Program-made: the position numbers and the translations under genes
The notes under the pieces: generated by a model
Database searches by the model: none
Told to the model about the DNA's origin: nothing
Seen by the model: only the letters and a program-made list of their open reading frames with translations
NCBI RefSeq assembly: GCF_000337895.1
Contig: NZ_AOMA01000091.1
Span: forward strand, 29,097-69,431
Direction of reading: 5' to 3'
DNA: 40,335 bases
Source: Halobiforma nitratireducens JCM 10879
GTDB taxonomy: Archaea; Halobacteriota; Halobacteria; Halobacteriales; Natrialbaceae
Shown here: piece by piece, positions 6,028-14,578 of the stretch
How the letters are laid out: each line of letters opens with the position of its first letter
Position numbering within the stretch: position 1 is the first letter of the stretch

Positions 6028-7406
6028 GTACGAAAACGCCGAACGAGCAGGACATCCTGCGTCCGATCGGGATCGACAAGATTTCGAAACCGTATCTCGC
6101 CCTGTTCGGCGTCGCGTCGCTTGCCTTCGGTATCTTCCTGATCGGCTGGTTCTACCAGCTCTGGGTCGGGATGAGCGTTACCGGGCTCTCCGACTGGGGT
6201 ACCGGCGGCGGCGTCACCTGGGGACTGTACATCGGCGCGTTCATCTGGTGGGTCGGGATCGCCCACGGCGGGATCATCCTCTCGGCTGCGGTCCGGCTGC
6301 TCGGCATGGATCGCTACATGCCGGTCGCGCGCCTCGCCGAGATGCTGACCCTCGCGGGTCTCTCGGCGGCCGGCTTCTACATTATCGTCCACATGGGCCG
6401 TCCGGATCGGATGGTCACCAGCGTCATCGGCCACTACCACATCACGGTGAACAACTCGCCGCTGGTGTGGGACGTGACGGTCATTACGGCCTACTTCGTC
6501 CTGACCGCGACCTACCTCGGCCTGACGCTCCGGTACGATGTCACGCGCATGCGCGATCAGCTACCGGACCTCTTCGAGCCGATCTACAAGATTATGACGA
6601 TCGGCTACTCCGAGAAGGAAGACAAGGTCATCGAACGCATGGTCTGGTGGGTCGCACTCGCGATCATCATCATGGCACCGCTGTTGCTCCACGGCGGCGT
6701 CATTCCGTGGCTGTTCGCCCTGCTGCCGACCTACCCCGGCTGGTTCGGCGCGATCCAGGGGCCACAGTTCCTCACTATCGCACTGACTTCGGCGATCAGC
6801 GGCGTGATCCTGGTCTCGTATGCCTTCCGACGTGCCTACGACTGGGATCACATCATCACTGACGACATCTTCCGTGGCCTGCTGCTGTGGCTTGGCTTCT
6901 TCTGCCTGCTGTTCCTCTGGCTGCAGCTCCAGCAGCTCACGGCCGGGAGCTTCTCCGCGACGATCGACCACCAGGCCGCGACGGCCTCGAAGCTCTCGCA
7001 TCCGGCCTACATCGTGCCGATGCTGATGGTGGTTGGCGTCCTCGCGTATATCTTCGCGACGACGCTGCGCCCGTCGCTGTTCAACAAGAAGCGTGCGATC
7101 GGCGCGGCCGTGCTGGTGCTGATCGCGACGCTCGTCGAGAAGACGTACTTCGTCGTCGCTGGCCTCTGGTATCCCGCGTTCGATATCTACTCGGCCACGC
7201 CCGGCGAGTACTTCCCGAGCCTGATCGAACTCTCCTCGGTACTCGGCACGATCGGGATGGTGACGCTGTTCTTCCTCGTCATCTCCAAGCTCGTTCCCGT
7301 GGTCGAACTCCACGCGATCGAACACCTGCGTGGCGACCACGGCCACGGCGAACACGAGCACGAAGAACCCGCTGAAAGCGCAACCGATTCGGAGGTGAAA
7401 GCATGA
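6024..7406 (+). CDS. nrfD: NrfD/PsrC (ActC-like) polytopic membrane quinol oxidoreductase subunit
   Basis: The 460-residue protein has about ten hydrophobic helices. Diagnostic segments are 'FIWWVGIAHGGIILSAAVRLLGMDRYMPVARLAEMLTL' and 'IVHMGRPDRM', both typical of NrfD-family quinone sites and closer to ActC/HmeB-type long forms than to short eight-helix NrfD (inference from length and motifs). The C-terminal tail HLRGDHGHGEHEHEEP is His/Glu-rich and might bind metal. The ATG overlaps the stop of the Fe-S gene and its own stop overlaps the next ATG, so the three genes are translationally coupled. Its role is exchange of electrons between menaquinone and the Fe-S protein. Confidence 0.92.
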   Translation: MSTKTPNEQDILRPIGIDKISKPYLALFGVASLAFGIFLIGWFYQLWVGMSVTGLSDWGTGGGVTWGLYIGAFIWWVGIAHGGIILSAAVRLLGMDRYMPVARLAEMLTLAGLSAAGFYIIVHMGRPDRMVTSVIGHYHITVNNSPLVWDVTVITAYFVLTATYLGLTLRYDVTRMRDQLPDLFEPIYKIMTIGYSEKEDKVIERMVWWVALAIIIMAPLLLHGGVIPWLFALLPTYPGWFGAIQGPQFLTIALTSAISGVILVSYAFRRAYDWDHIITDDIFRGLLLWLGFFCLLFLWLQLQQLTAGSFSATIDHQAATASKLSHPAYIVPMLMVVGVLAYIFATTLRPSLFNKKRAIGAAVLVLIATLVEKTYFVVAGLWYPAFDIYSATPGEYFPSLIELSSVLGTIGMVTLFFLVISKLVPVVELHAIEHLRGDHGHGEHEHEEPAESATDSEVKA

Positions 7407-7711
7407 GTTCGCTGCTCACGGCACTCACGATGCTGCCACTGTACGCCGGTGTCGGCGGAACCGAAGGCGTAACCGGCTTCCCGAACATCGGGACGTACCT
7501 CATCTTCGGGGTCGTGCTGGTGCCGGTCTACGTCATGATCGCCGCGTGGTTCATCGGCAAGCCACGAGATACGCAGACGGGCCTGATGGGCGTCGCCTAC
7601 CTCGTGGGGATCACCCTCGGGATGTGGGTCCCGATGTTCTTCCTCACCATGATCATCGGAATCATCTTCTTCGGCGGCGTGCCGGAGCCGATCGGCTCCC
7701 CCGGGCCGTAA
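7403..7711 (+). CDS. Small membrane protein of the NrfD operon (copy A)
   Basis: This 102-residue protein has two or three hydrophobic segments: 'TYLIFGVVLVPVYVMIAAWFI', a middle 'GLMGVAYLVGITLGMWVPMFF' and 'LTMIIGIIFFGG'. It ends in the motif GGVPEPIGSPG. It overlaps nrfD by 4 nt and is therefore expected to be a subunit or assembly factor of the complex. The sister gene at 8086 keeps the motifs GFPN.GT, PRDT.TGL, MWV.MF and EPIGSPG, which marks them as functional. No named family is recognised. A T6 run 31 nt after the stop probably ends transcription. Confidence 0.85.
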   Translation: MSSLLTALTMLPLYAGVGGTEGVTGFPNIGTYLIFGVVLVPVYVMIAAWFIGKPRDTQTGLMGVAYLVGITLGMWVPMFFLTMIIGIIFFGGVPEPIGSPGP

Positions 7712-7742
7712 CTGCGCGACGCGGTTTCGCCCGCACCGTCCG

Positions 7743-7748
7743 TTTTTT
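7743..7748 (+). terminator. Oligo-T terminator after the Fe-S/NrfD operon
   Basis: A run of six T lies 31 nt downstream of the stop at 7711. This is the typical archaeal U-tract termination signal. Confidence 0.5.
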
Positions 7749-7761
7749 CCGGCGTACTCAC

Positions 7762-7890
7762 TATAGCAGCCACTGCAAGTCAGTGCGCACCTGCTCGCCA
7801 GATGGATCGGCGACCAGTGTGCAGATCGTTGCAGTTGTTACGGAAGTGCAAGGAGAAAGCCCCGCGCTTCAGGGCGGGGAGGATGTCAAT
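7762..7890 (+). mobile_element. IS200/IS605-like remnant or MITE between the paired small membrane genes
   Basis: The left 70 bp (7762-7831) matches 40176-40245 at 61 of 70 positions and contains a subterminal hairpin (CACTG-N5-CAGTG, 7771-7785). A second stem follows (CTGCTC at 7791 with GACCAG at 7812). The right end (7858-7890) has the hairpin CCCCGC...GCGGGG followed by GAGGATGTCAA, which resembles the right ends of haloarchaeal IS200/IS605/IS1341 elements. No transposase is left. The element sits between two paralogous genes and probably landed there after their duplication. Confidence 0.55.
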
Positions 7891-8085
7891 ATGCCAGCAG
7901 CCTGCGACACGTCTACGCCAGCACACTGTCCCGGATAGCTCTCGAGTCGGTTCCTCACTACGATCGACGCGGTACGCTCGAGAGGGCCGTTCTCGTCACC
8001 TCGATTTCGACCCAGGCTCCTCAGGTCGTAACTTCCCTGCACGTGCATGCACCACCGAAACCCCCTCGAACGTGGTGTGTCCCCT

Positions 8086-8400
8086 ATGACGACGGTCGTC
8101 GACCTCGCCGCCACGCTCTCGATGGTCCTCTATCACGGGTACGAGGGGACCGACGGACTGACCGGGTTCCCGAATACGGGGACCTGGCTGATTTTCGGCG
8201 TCGTTCTGGTTCCGATCTATATCATGGTGATCGCGTGGTTTACGGGCTCGCCGAGGGACACGAAGACCGGGCTGCTCGGCGTGACCTACCTCGTCGGGTT
8301 GACGACCTCGATGTGGGTCGGGATGTTCGTGTTGACCGTGATCCTCGGGATCGTCTTCTTCGGCGGCGCGCCGGAACCGATCGGATCGCCGGGTCGGTAA
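8086..8400 (+). CDS. Small membrane protein (copy B, paralogue of 7403-7711)
   Basis: This 104-residue protein aligns without gaps to copy A from GFPN.GT onward: 'GFPNTGTWLIFGVVLVPIYIM', 'PRDTKTGLLGVTYLVG', 'MWVGMFVLTVILGIVFFGG' and the same C-terminal EPIGSPG. The N-terminal 30 residues differ. The ATG at 8086 is chosen because it matches the start of copy A in length; an upstream ATG at 8047 would add 13 atypical residues. An inverted repeat (CACCAC at 8050, GTGGTG at 8071) lies just upstream. It may replace or pair with copy A in the same NrfD complex. Confidence 0.82.
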   Translation: MTTVVDLAATLSMVLYHGYEGTDGLTGFPNTGTWLIFGVVLVPIYIMVIAWFTGSPRDTKTGLLGVTYLVGLTTSMWVGMFVLTVILGIVFFGGAPEPIGSPGR

Positions 8401-8509
8401 GTCGACAGCGGACCGGTCCGGGAACGACGACACAACGGAGAGATGCGCCGCTAGCGGGGCGAACCATCACACGTATGACCGTCGGGGCCCTCGTTTCGAC
8501 CAACGATAT

Positions 8510-9601
8510 ATGAGTATCACCGAACACGAACTCAAGATCAAACTCGAGGACGTCGAGGACCCGGACCTCGGTCAGGACATCGTCACGCTCGGGCTGGTCA
8601 ACGACGTGACGATCGACGACGAGACCGCTCGGATCTCGCTCGCGCTCAACGCGCCGTACGCGCCGTCGGAGATGGAGGTCGGAAACCGCGTCCGCGAGGT
8701 CTGTGACGAGGTCGGCCTCGAGGCGGACCTGCGGGCCCACGTCGGCGAGGAACACGGGTTCGATGACCAGGTTCTCCCACAGGTTCGTAACGTCATCGCG
8801 GTCGCCTCCGGGAAAGGTGGCGTCGGGAAGACGACAGTTGCGGCCAACCTCGCTGCCGGACTCGAGAAACGCGGTGCGATGGTCGGCATTCTCGACGCCG
8901 ACATCCACGGCCCGAACGTTCCGAAGATCCTCCCGATCGAGGGTGAACCCGGCGTGATGCCAAACGAGGACATCGTCCCGCCCCGTTCCGATGGGGTCCG
9001 GGTCATCAGTATGGGCTTTATGACCGAGGAGGACGACGATCCCGCGATCCTCCGGGGACCGATGGTCAACAAGTTCATGATGAAGTTCCTCGAGGGCGTC
9101 GAGTGGGGTCGCCTGGACTACCTCATCGTCGACCTCCCGCCGGGGACGGGCGACGCGACGCTGAACCTGCTGCAGTCGATGCCCGTCACCGGTGCGGTCG
9201 TCGTGACGACGCCCCAGGAGATGGCTCTCGAGGACACCCGGAAGGGCGTCCAGATGTTCAACAAACACGACACGCCAGTGCTCGGTGTCGTCGAGAACAT
9301 GAGTTCGTTCGTCTGTCCGTCGTGTGACGACGAACACGGGCTGTTCGGTACCGAAGGGGCGGACGAGATCGTCGACGACTACGACGTTCCACTGTTGGGT
9401 CGCGTGCCGATCCACCCCGACTTCGGTGCCGACGGCAGCAAGGGTCCGATCGTCAAAGACGACGACAGCCCGGTTCAGGAACACATCGAGGACCTCGTCG
9501 GCAAAACTGCCGACAAGATCGGCGCGGCGAACCGACAGACTGTCTCCGAGCACACGTCCGACGAGCCGGCCGACGCGTTGCCGACAGAGACCGAAGACTG
9601 A
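8510..9601 (+). CDS. apbC: Mrp/ApbC-type P-loop Fe-S cluster carrier
   Basis: This 363-residue protein starts with a MIP18-like domain (about 1-90, 'DVEDPDLGQDIVTLGLVNDV'), then a Mrp/NBP35 ATPase domain with the deviant Walker A GKGGVGKTT (101-109), 'DADIHGPNVP' and 'DYLIVDLPPGTGD'. The C269-P-S-C272 pair binds the transferred [4Fe-4S] cluster at the dimer interface. It is a cytoplasmic assembly factor. Its position directly after the four-cluster Fe-S protein and NrfD genes suggests it helps to fill those clusters. Haloarchaea have several Mrp copies, so it may also serve general maturation. A short AT-rich element (cgatat) abuts the ATG. Confidence 0.9.
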   Translation: MSITEHELKIKLEDVEDPDLGQDIVTLGLVNDVTIDDETARISLALNAPYAPSEMEVGNRVREVCDEVGLEADLRAHVGEEHGFDDQVLPQVRNVIAVASGKGGVGKTTVAANLAAGLEKRGAMVGILDADIHGPNVPKILPIEGEPGVMPNEDIVPPRSDGVRVISMGFMTEEDDDPAILRGPMVNKFMMKFLEGVEWGRLDYLIVDLPPGTGDATLNLLQSMPVTGAVVVTTPQEMALEDTRKGVQMFNKHDTPVLGVVENMSSFVCPSCDDEHGLFGTEGADEIVDDYDVPLLGRVPIHPDFGADGSKGPIVKDDDSPVQEHIEDLVGKTADKIGAANRQTVSEHTSDEPADALPTETED

Positions 9602-9610
9602 GCCCCGCGG

Positions 9611-9616
9611 TTTTTT
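9611..9616 (+). terminator. Oligo-T terminator after apbC
   Basis: Six T residues preceded by a GC-rich stretch (ccccgcgg) lie 10 nt after the stop at 9601. Confidence 0.55.
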
Positions 9617-9629
9617 GTCGTGTTGGTGG

Positions 9630-9665
9630 TTCTCCTCTCCTCCTCTCCTTCTCTCCCCTCTCCTC
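9630..9665 (+). repeat. 36-bp homopyrimidine tract
   Basis: Only C and T occur over 36 bases in the spacer before the cupin gene. It may act as an additional U-rich termination zone for apbC or simply be low-complexity sequence. Confidence 0.5.
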
Positions 9666-9705
9666 GAGCGGTGTTGTTTTCTTTCCGCTCGTCGAACGCA
9701 CGTGT

Positions 9706-10053
9706 ATGTCGCCGGAACTGGACGAATACGCCGACGCCATCGCCGATCTCGAGCCCGCTGCGGGCGAAGTCGAAACCGCGGAACTGGTCGTCACCGACGA
9801 TGTCTTGGTCAAAGCGTTCGCCCTCGGGCCGGACGCGGAACTCGAGGCACACGATCATCCCGATAGCACGAACGTGTTCCACGTCCTCGAGGGAACGGTG
9901 ACGGTGATCCAGGGCGACGAGAGCGAAACTACCGTCGACGAGATCGAGGCACCGGGCGTCGTCCACCACGAACGGGGCGTCGAACACGGAGCGAAAAACG
10001 AGACCGACGGGACGGTAGTGTTCACGGCGAGCCTCTGTCCCCTTCCGTCCTGA
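9706..10053 (+). CDS. Small single-domain cupin protein
   Basis: This 115-residue protein carries cupin motif 1 ('HDHPDSTNVFHVLEGTVTVIQG': two His, one Glu and the closing Gly) and motif 2 ('PGVVHHERGVEHGAKNET'). The metal-binding His/His/Glu/His set appears present, so it is a likely Fe, Mn or Zn site. The substrate is unknown; members range from dioxygenases to sugar binders. It is convergent with the asparagine-synthase-like gene, with only 1 nt between the stops. Confidence 0.85.
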   Translation: MSPELDEYADAIADLEPAAGEVETAELVVTDDVLVKAFALGPDAELEAHDHPDSTNVFHVLEGTVTVIQGDESETTVDEIEAPGVVHHERGVEHGAKNETDGTVVFTASLCPLPS

Positions 10054-10054
10054 C

Positions 10055-11230
10055 CTATCCCGAGCCCGAGTCGCCGACCGGCACCGGCGTCTCCACGTCC
10101 GGGAGCAGCGACGCGACGTACTTCGTGACGTGATCGTCCATCCGACGTTTGTAACCGGCCTGACGGGCGAGCCTGTCGAGTTCGCGGGCGACGAGACTTC
10201 CGTACTGGACGGCTTTCTTGTCCCGCTCGGCCACCTCCTCGGGGAGATACTGTCTGGCCACCCGACGGAAGCCTCGCTTTCGGGTCGCTTCGTCGGCCAG
10301 CAGGTCGTCGGGGAGCCGAAGGGCGGCGTCGACCACCGCGTCGTGGAGCAACGGCGCGACCGGCTCGAGGTCCGTCGCCCGGATCGAGAGGACGTCCCGC
10401 GGGAGCTGTGCCGGCAGGCTACGGATCTGTTCTCTCACCGCTCCCCGTGTGGTCTCGGCCTCGACGCGGTGGTCGAGCCGGACCACTTTCTCGTAGCCGC
10501 CGAACAGCTCGTCGGCTCCCTGCCCGACCGCGAGTGCGTCGAACCCGTCGGCCGCGACCTGCTCGCCGACCAGGTACAGCGGCAACGCGATCTGGATGTC
10601 CATCGCGTTCGTTCGTCCGGTCGCACGGGCGATCTCCGGCACTGCACGCTCGAGGTCCGCGGGCTCGAGTTCGACGACGGTGAGCTCCCGACCCATCGCC
10701 GCCGCAGCCGTGCGCGCGGCTTCGACGTCGTGGCTGTCGGGGAAGCCGACGACGTACAGCGGCGCGTCGAGCAGTTCGGCGACCAGCGCGGAGTCGACAC
10801 CTCCGGAGAAGGCGACTGCAGCCTCGAGGCCGTCCGGCACTGCGTCGATCGCCGTCACGAGCGCTTCGTCGAGGGCCTCGAGTGCGGTGTCCGGGTCGGG
10901 TTCGGGGGCTGGCGCAGGTAGCGTCCAGCGTTCGCCGATGTCGTCCGCCGCCGTGGTCGCGGCGAGTTCGGGAGTTTCGAGCACGCCGCCAGCCGGGAAC
11001 GGGACGGGGTCCTCGAGCGCGTCGGGTTCGAACGCCCACGGATCGTCCCGGGACCCTCCATCGGCAGTCTCGAGAAACAGCGGTTCGCGGCCGAGAACGT
11101 CTCGGACGAGATATCCGTCGGTCTCGCCGGCGAAGCCGGTCGTTCCCGGAAGTGGATCGGCCGACTCGAGTGCCTGGCGTACCGTCTCACCGTCGGTCCC
11201 GCGGAGGGCAGGACGATCCGTCCCGCTCAT
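10055..11230 (-). CDS. Asparagine-synthase-like ATP-pyrophosphatase with eroded glutaminase domain
   Basis: The 391-residue protein has the C-terminal asparagine synthetase fold (about 130-370): PP-loop 'AVAFSGGVDSALVAELL', 'DIQIALPLYLVGEQVA', and 'AVGQGADELFGGYEKVVRLD', which binds ATP and aspartate in AsnB. The N-terminal part is short. It has no Cys2 nucleophile, although 'GETDGYLVRDVLGREPLFLE' recalls the end of a class II glutaminase domain. It therefore cannot use glutamine in the normal way and may use ammonia or adenylate another acid (inference). The start overlaps the stop of the PHP gene upstream (ATGA), so both are one operon. Confidence 0.85.
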   Translation of the reverse strand: MSGTDRPALRGTDGETVRQALESADPLPGTTGFAGETDGYLVRDVLGREPLFLETADGGSRDDPWAFEPDALEDPVPFPAGGVLETPELAATTAADDIGERWTLPAPAPEPDPDTALEALDEALVTAIDAVPDGLEAAVAFSGGVDSALVAELLDAPLYVVGFPDSHDVEAARTAAAAMGRELTVVELEPADLERAVPEIARATGRTNAMDIQIALPLYLVGEQVAADGFDALAVGQGADELFGGYEKVVRLDHRVEAETTRGAVREQIRSLPAQLPRDVLSIRATDLEPVAPLLHDAVVDAALRLPDDLLADEATRKRGFRRVARQYLPEEVAERDKKAVQYGSLVARELDRLARQAGYKRRMDDHVTKYVASLLPDVETPVPVGDSGSG

Positions 11231-11925
11231 GGCGACCCCGGACCCATCAGCCCAAGCAAGCCACTTCTGACCCGGCGAGTCACGCCACCCGCGAACTGAC
11301 GGACGCTGATGTGCCAGGGCGTTCGCTTCCCTTCGACGGAGGTTTTCCCCCGGCGGATCGCCTCGAGGATCGCCTCGGCCGACCGTTCGTCGGCGTCGAC
11401 GCGGGTGATAGCCTGGCCGACCATCTCGCTGATGTGGGCGTCGCTGCCCGCTGTCATCGGCAAGTTACGGGACTTGGCGAACCGCTCGGCCTGCCGGTTC
11501 GCACGGCCGGTCAGCAGCCGGGAGTTGTAGACTTCGATCGCGTCCCCCTTCGCGAGCTCCTCGCGGGAGATGCGTCCCATCACGCCGTGTCGTGACTCCT
11601 GGAACGGGTGGGGAATCACCGCCAGCCCGCCCTGGTCCCGAATCCGCTCGATCGTCGTCTCGTAGGAGAGCCCCGGTGGGATCGCCTCATCGACGCCCAG
11701 CCCCAGCACGTGGCCCGCCTTGGTCGAGATTTCGATACCCGGAATCCCGACGAGGCCGTACTCGGAAGCACGCTCTGCGGCCTCGAGACTGGCGTCGATC
11801 TCGTCGTGGTCGGTCACCGCGATGGCGTCGAGATCGACGGCTTCGGCCTGCTCGAGGATGAGTTCCACCGAGTCTCGGCCGTCGTAGGACAGCGACGAGT
11901 GGACGTGGAGTTCGACCGACAGCAC
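11227..11925 (-). CDS. PHP-domain metal-dependent phosphoesterase
   Basis: From the GTG at 11925 the protein has 232 residues beginning (M)LSVELHVHSSLSYDG, where HVH is the first metal motif of the PHP fold. Further motifs are 'DAIAVTDHDEI', 'GIEISTKAGHVLGLG', 'VIPHPF' and 'AGSDAHI', giving the usual three-metal site. The frame is open to 12054, but the extra 43 residues are basic and unlike the family, so GTG is preferred. Related enzymes hydrolyse 3',5'-nucleoside bisphosphates or histidinol phosphate. The substrate here is unknown. It is coupled by 4 nt to the asparagine-synthase-like gene. Confidence 0.85.
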   Translation of the reverse strand: MLSVELHVHSSLSYDGRDSVELILEQAEAVDLDAIAVTDHDEIDASLEAAERASEYGLVGIPGIEISTKAGHVLGLGVDEAIPPGLSYETTIERIRDQGGLAVIPHPFQESRHGVMGRISREELAKGDAIEVYNSRLLTGRANRQAERFAKSRNLPMTAGSDAHISEMVGQAITRVDADERSAEAILEAIRRGKTSVEGKRTPWHISVRQFAGGVTRRVRSGLLGLMGPGSP

Positions 11926-12119
11926 GTGTCTACGTTTACCTCGGCTGATGAAAAGCGCCTCGGTCCGTTTCGTCCGCTGGGTCCGGCTCCGAAGGGTTTC
12001 GAAGAGGGTCGGCCGCGTCCGTTCCGATGAACGCAACTGTTTCGACGCCCCCACCGGCGTTCAGGGGAGAGAGAAATCGATACGAGAACGCCACGAGTGA
12101 TACACAAACGTGGATATGG

Positions 12120-12133
12120 AAACCCCTTTACCC
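12120..12133 (+). promoter_or_regulatory. Probable core promoter of purL
   Basis: The sequence aaccccttta lies 25-35 nt before the ATG at 12157 and fits a weak TATA element for a leaderless transcript. Confidence 0.35.
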
Positions 12134-12156
12134 CCCGACTTTCACCACCTAGATGA

Positions 12157-14382
12157 ATGAGTCTTGCCGATTCGGACCGCGAACTCGTCGTCGAGGAGCT
12201 GGGCCGGGAGCCGACCCCGGCAGAGGCGGCGCTGTTCGAGAACCTCTGGAGCGAACACTGTGCGTACCGCTCCTCGAGGCCCCTGCTCTCGGCGTTCGAG
12301 AGTGAGGGTGAGCACGTCGTCGTCGGGCCGGGTGACGATGCGGCAGTAGTCTCGCTACCCGGGGACGACGACACCTACATTACGATGGGCATCGAGAGCC
12401 ACAACCATCCTTCCTACGTCGACCCCTTCGACGGCGCTGCAACCGGCGTCGGCGGGATCGTCCGGGACACCCTCTCGATGGGTGCGTACCCGATCGCGCT
12501 GGCCGACTCGCTGTACTTCGGCGAGTTCGACCGCGAACACTCGAAGTACCTGTTCGAGGGCGTCGTCGAAGGGATCAGCCACTACGGCAACTGTATCGGC
12601 GTTCCAACCGTCGCGGGCAGCGTCGACTTCCACTCCGACTACGAGGGGAACCCGCTTGTCAACGTCGCCTGCGTCGGTCTGACCGACGAGGATCGGCTCG
12701 TGACCGCCGAAGCCCAGCAGCCCGGTAACAAGCTCGTGCTCGTCGGCAACGCCACCGGCCGAGACGGGCTGGGTGGGGCCTCCTTCGCGAGCGAAGACCT
12801 CTCGGAAGACGCCGAGACCGAAGACCGACCCGCCGTCCAGGTCGGCGACCCCTACGCGGAGAAGTTGCTGATCGAGGCCAACGAGCAACTGATCGAGGAA
12901 GACCTGATCGAATCCGCCCGCGACCTCGGCGCAGCGGGGCTGGGCGGGGCCTCGAGCGAGATGGTCGCGAAAGGTAACCTGGGCGCTCACATCGAACTCG
13001 AGCGGGTCCACCAGCGCGAACCGAACATGAACGCCCTGGAAATCCTGCTCGCCGAGTCCCAGGAGCGGATGTGCTACGAGGTCGAACCCGACAACGTCGA
13101 CCGCGTCGAGGAGATCGCCGACCGGTTCGATCTGGGCTGTTCCGTGATCGGCGAGGTCACCGAGGGCAACTACGTCTGCACCTTCGAGGGGAGCGAGGCA
13201 CAACGCGCCTCGGATGACTCGAGCGGTGAGCAGAGCGAATCGGGAGAGCGCGAGACGGTCGTCGATGTCGACGCCTACTTCCTCGGGGAGGGCGCGCCGA
13301 TGAACGACCTCGAGAGCGAAGCGCCGGCACAGCCGGAGACCGATCGTCCCGATATCGACCTCGAAGAGGCCTTCGAAGCGGTCGTCTCGAGTCCGAACAC
13401 GGCCTCGAAACGCTGGGTCTACCGCCAGTACGACCACGAAGTCGGCGTCCGGACGAGCGTCGGGCCGGGTGACGACGCCGCGATTATCGCGATCCGCGAG
13501 GCCGAGCAAGGGCTCGCCATCTCCGCGGGTGCCGCGCCGAACTGGACCTCGACGGCACCGTACGACGGTGCTCGTGCGGTTGCACTCGAGAACGCGACCA
13601 ACGTCGCGGCCAAAGGCGCGACGCCGCTCGCGGCGGTCAACTGTCTCAACGGCGGCAACCCCGAGAAGCCGGACGTCTACGGCGGGTTCGAGGGCATCGT
13701 CGACGGACTCGCGGACATGTGTGCCACGCTCGAGACACCCGTCGTCGGCGGCAACGTCTCGCTGTACAACGACTCCGCGGCCGGTCCGATCCCGCCGACG
13801 CCGACGCTCGCGCTGGTCGGCACCAAGGACGGGTACGACGCGCCGCCGCTGTCGCTTGTGCCCGACGCGGACACCGATCTGCTGTTGGTCGGCGACCGCG
13901 GCCTCGCGGCCGACGAGTTCTCGCTTGGCGGCTCGGAGTATCTCGCCCGGTTCGAGGGGAGCGACGCGTTCCCGGTGGTCCCCGAGGAGCCGGCCACACT
14001 CGTCGAGACGATCGCCGAGATCGCGGACGACGAGTCGACGCGTGCCGTCCACGATGTCAGCCACGGCGGCCTCGCGGTCGCGCTCGCCGAGATGGTAACC
14101 GACGAGGCCGGTCTCGAGGTCTCGCTTCCGGTCGCCGAAGACGATGTCGCGGGCGCGCTCTTCCACGAACAGCCCGGCCGCGTCCTGATCCAGACCAACG
14201 ATTCCGAGGCTGTCCGCGAGGCGTTCGACGGCGTCGCCCCGGTCGCTTCGCTCGGCTCGACGACCACAGACGGCACGCTCACGGTCGATATCGGGGATGC
14301 AGACGACGGAAGTCCCCTCGAGGAGTACGACGCCGAAACGATCCGCGAGCTGCGTGGGACGATCGAAGACGAACTGGCGTAG
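12157..14382 (+). CDS. purL: Phosphoribosylformylglycinamidine synthase subunit PurL
   Basis: This 741-residue protein catalyses ATP-dependent conversion of FGAR to FGAM in purine synthesis, with PurS and PurQ supplied elsewhere. Motifs seen are '[12 protein letters not shown]' (catalytic His region), '[13 protein letters not shown]', '[31 protein letters not shown]', '[10 protein letters not shown]', '[11 protein letters not shown]' and '[11 protein letters not shown]'. The two AIRS-like halves are both complete. A halophile-specific acidic insert (about 350-365, [14 protein letters not shown]) precedes the second half. Length matches the archaeal small-PurL type. No other pur genes are in the window. 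Confidence 0.97.
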   Translation: MSLADSDRELVVEELGREPTPAEAALFENLWSEHCAYRSSRPLLSAFESEGEHVVVGPGDDAAVVSLPGDDDTYITMGIESHNHPSYVDPFDGAATGVGGIVRDTLSMGAYPIALADSLYFGEFDREHSKYLFEGVVEGISHYGNCIGVPTVAGSVDFHSDYEGNPLVNVACVGLTDEDRLVTAEAQQPGNKLVLVGNATGRDGLGGASFASEDLSEDAETEDRPAVQVGDPYAEKLLIEANEQLIEEDLIESARDLGAAGLGGASSEMVAKGNLGAHIELERVHQREPNMNALEILLAESQERMCYEVEPDNVDRVEEIADRFDLGCSVIGEVTEGNYVCTFEGSEAQRASDDSSGEQSESGERETVVDVDAYFLGEGAPMNDLESEAPAQPETDRPDIDLEEAFEAVVSSPNTASKRWVYRQYDHEVGVRTSVGPGDDAAIIAIREAEQGLAISAGAAPNWTSTAPYDGARAVALENATNVAAKGATPLAAVNCLNGGNPEKPDVYGGFEGIVDGLADMCATLETPVVGGNVSLYNDSAAGPIPPTPTLALVGTKDGYDAPPLSLVPDADTDLLLVGDRGLAADEFSLGGSEYLARFEGSDAFPVVPEEPATLVETIAEIADDESTRAVHDVSHGGLAVALAEMVTDEAGLEVSLPVAEDDVAGALFHEQPGRVLIQTNDSEAVREAFDGVAPVASLGSTTTDGTLTVDIGDADDGSPLEEYDAETIRELRGTIEDELA

Positions 14383-14512
14383 AACGGACGGCTCCGGTAG
14401 TCGGTATCGGTTTTCATGCCAAAATAGGGCATCTAATCGGCTCTTAGTGCCTTCAGCGTCCAAATTCGTCTCTCTCGAACGAGCCATCACGGTACCGTTC
14501 CGCGACGCGTGC

Positions 14513-14530
14513 CGGTATTTTCATATACCG
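14513..14530 (+). promoter_or_regulatory. Inverted repeat with TATA element before the response regulator
   Basis: CGGTAT-N6-ATACCG forms a perfect 6-bp inverted repeat whose right arm includes catata, about 50 nt before the ATG at 14579. It could be both TATA box and operator. Confidence 0.4.
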
Positions 14531-14578
14531 CGGCTGCGAGTCGACCAACCGGACGACAGGTCCGGAGGATCTCGCTGG

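Noticed and set aside
9869..9890. CGAACGTGTTCC in the cupin gene, considered as a further operator copy
   Set aside because: It lies within coding sequence, has one mismatch and is not upstream of any start. Similar imperfect matches occur in other genes at the expected background level.
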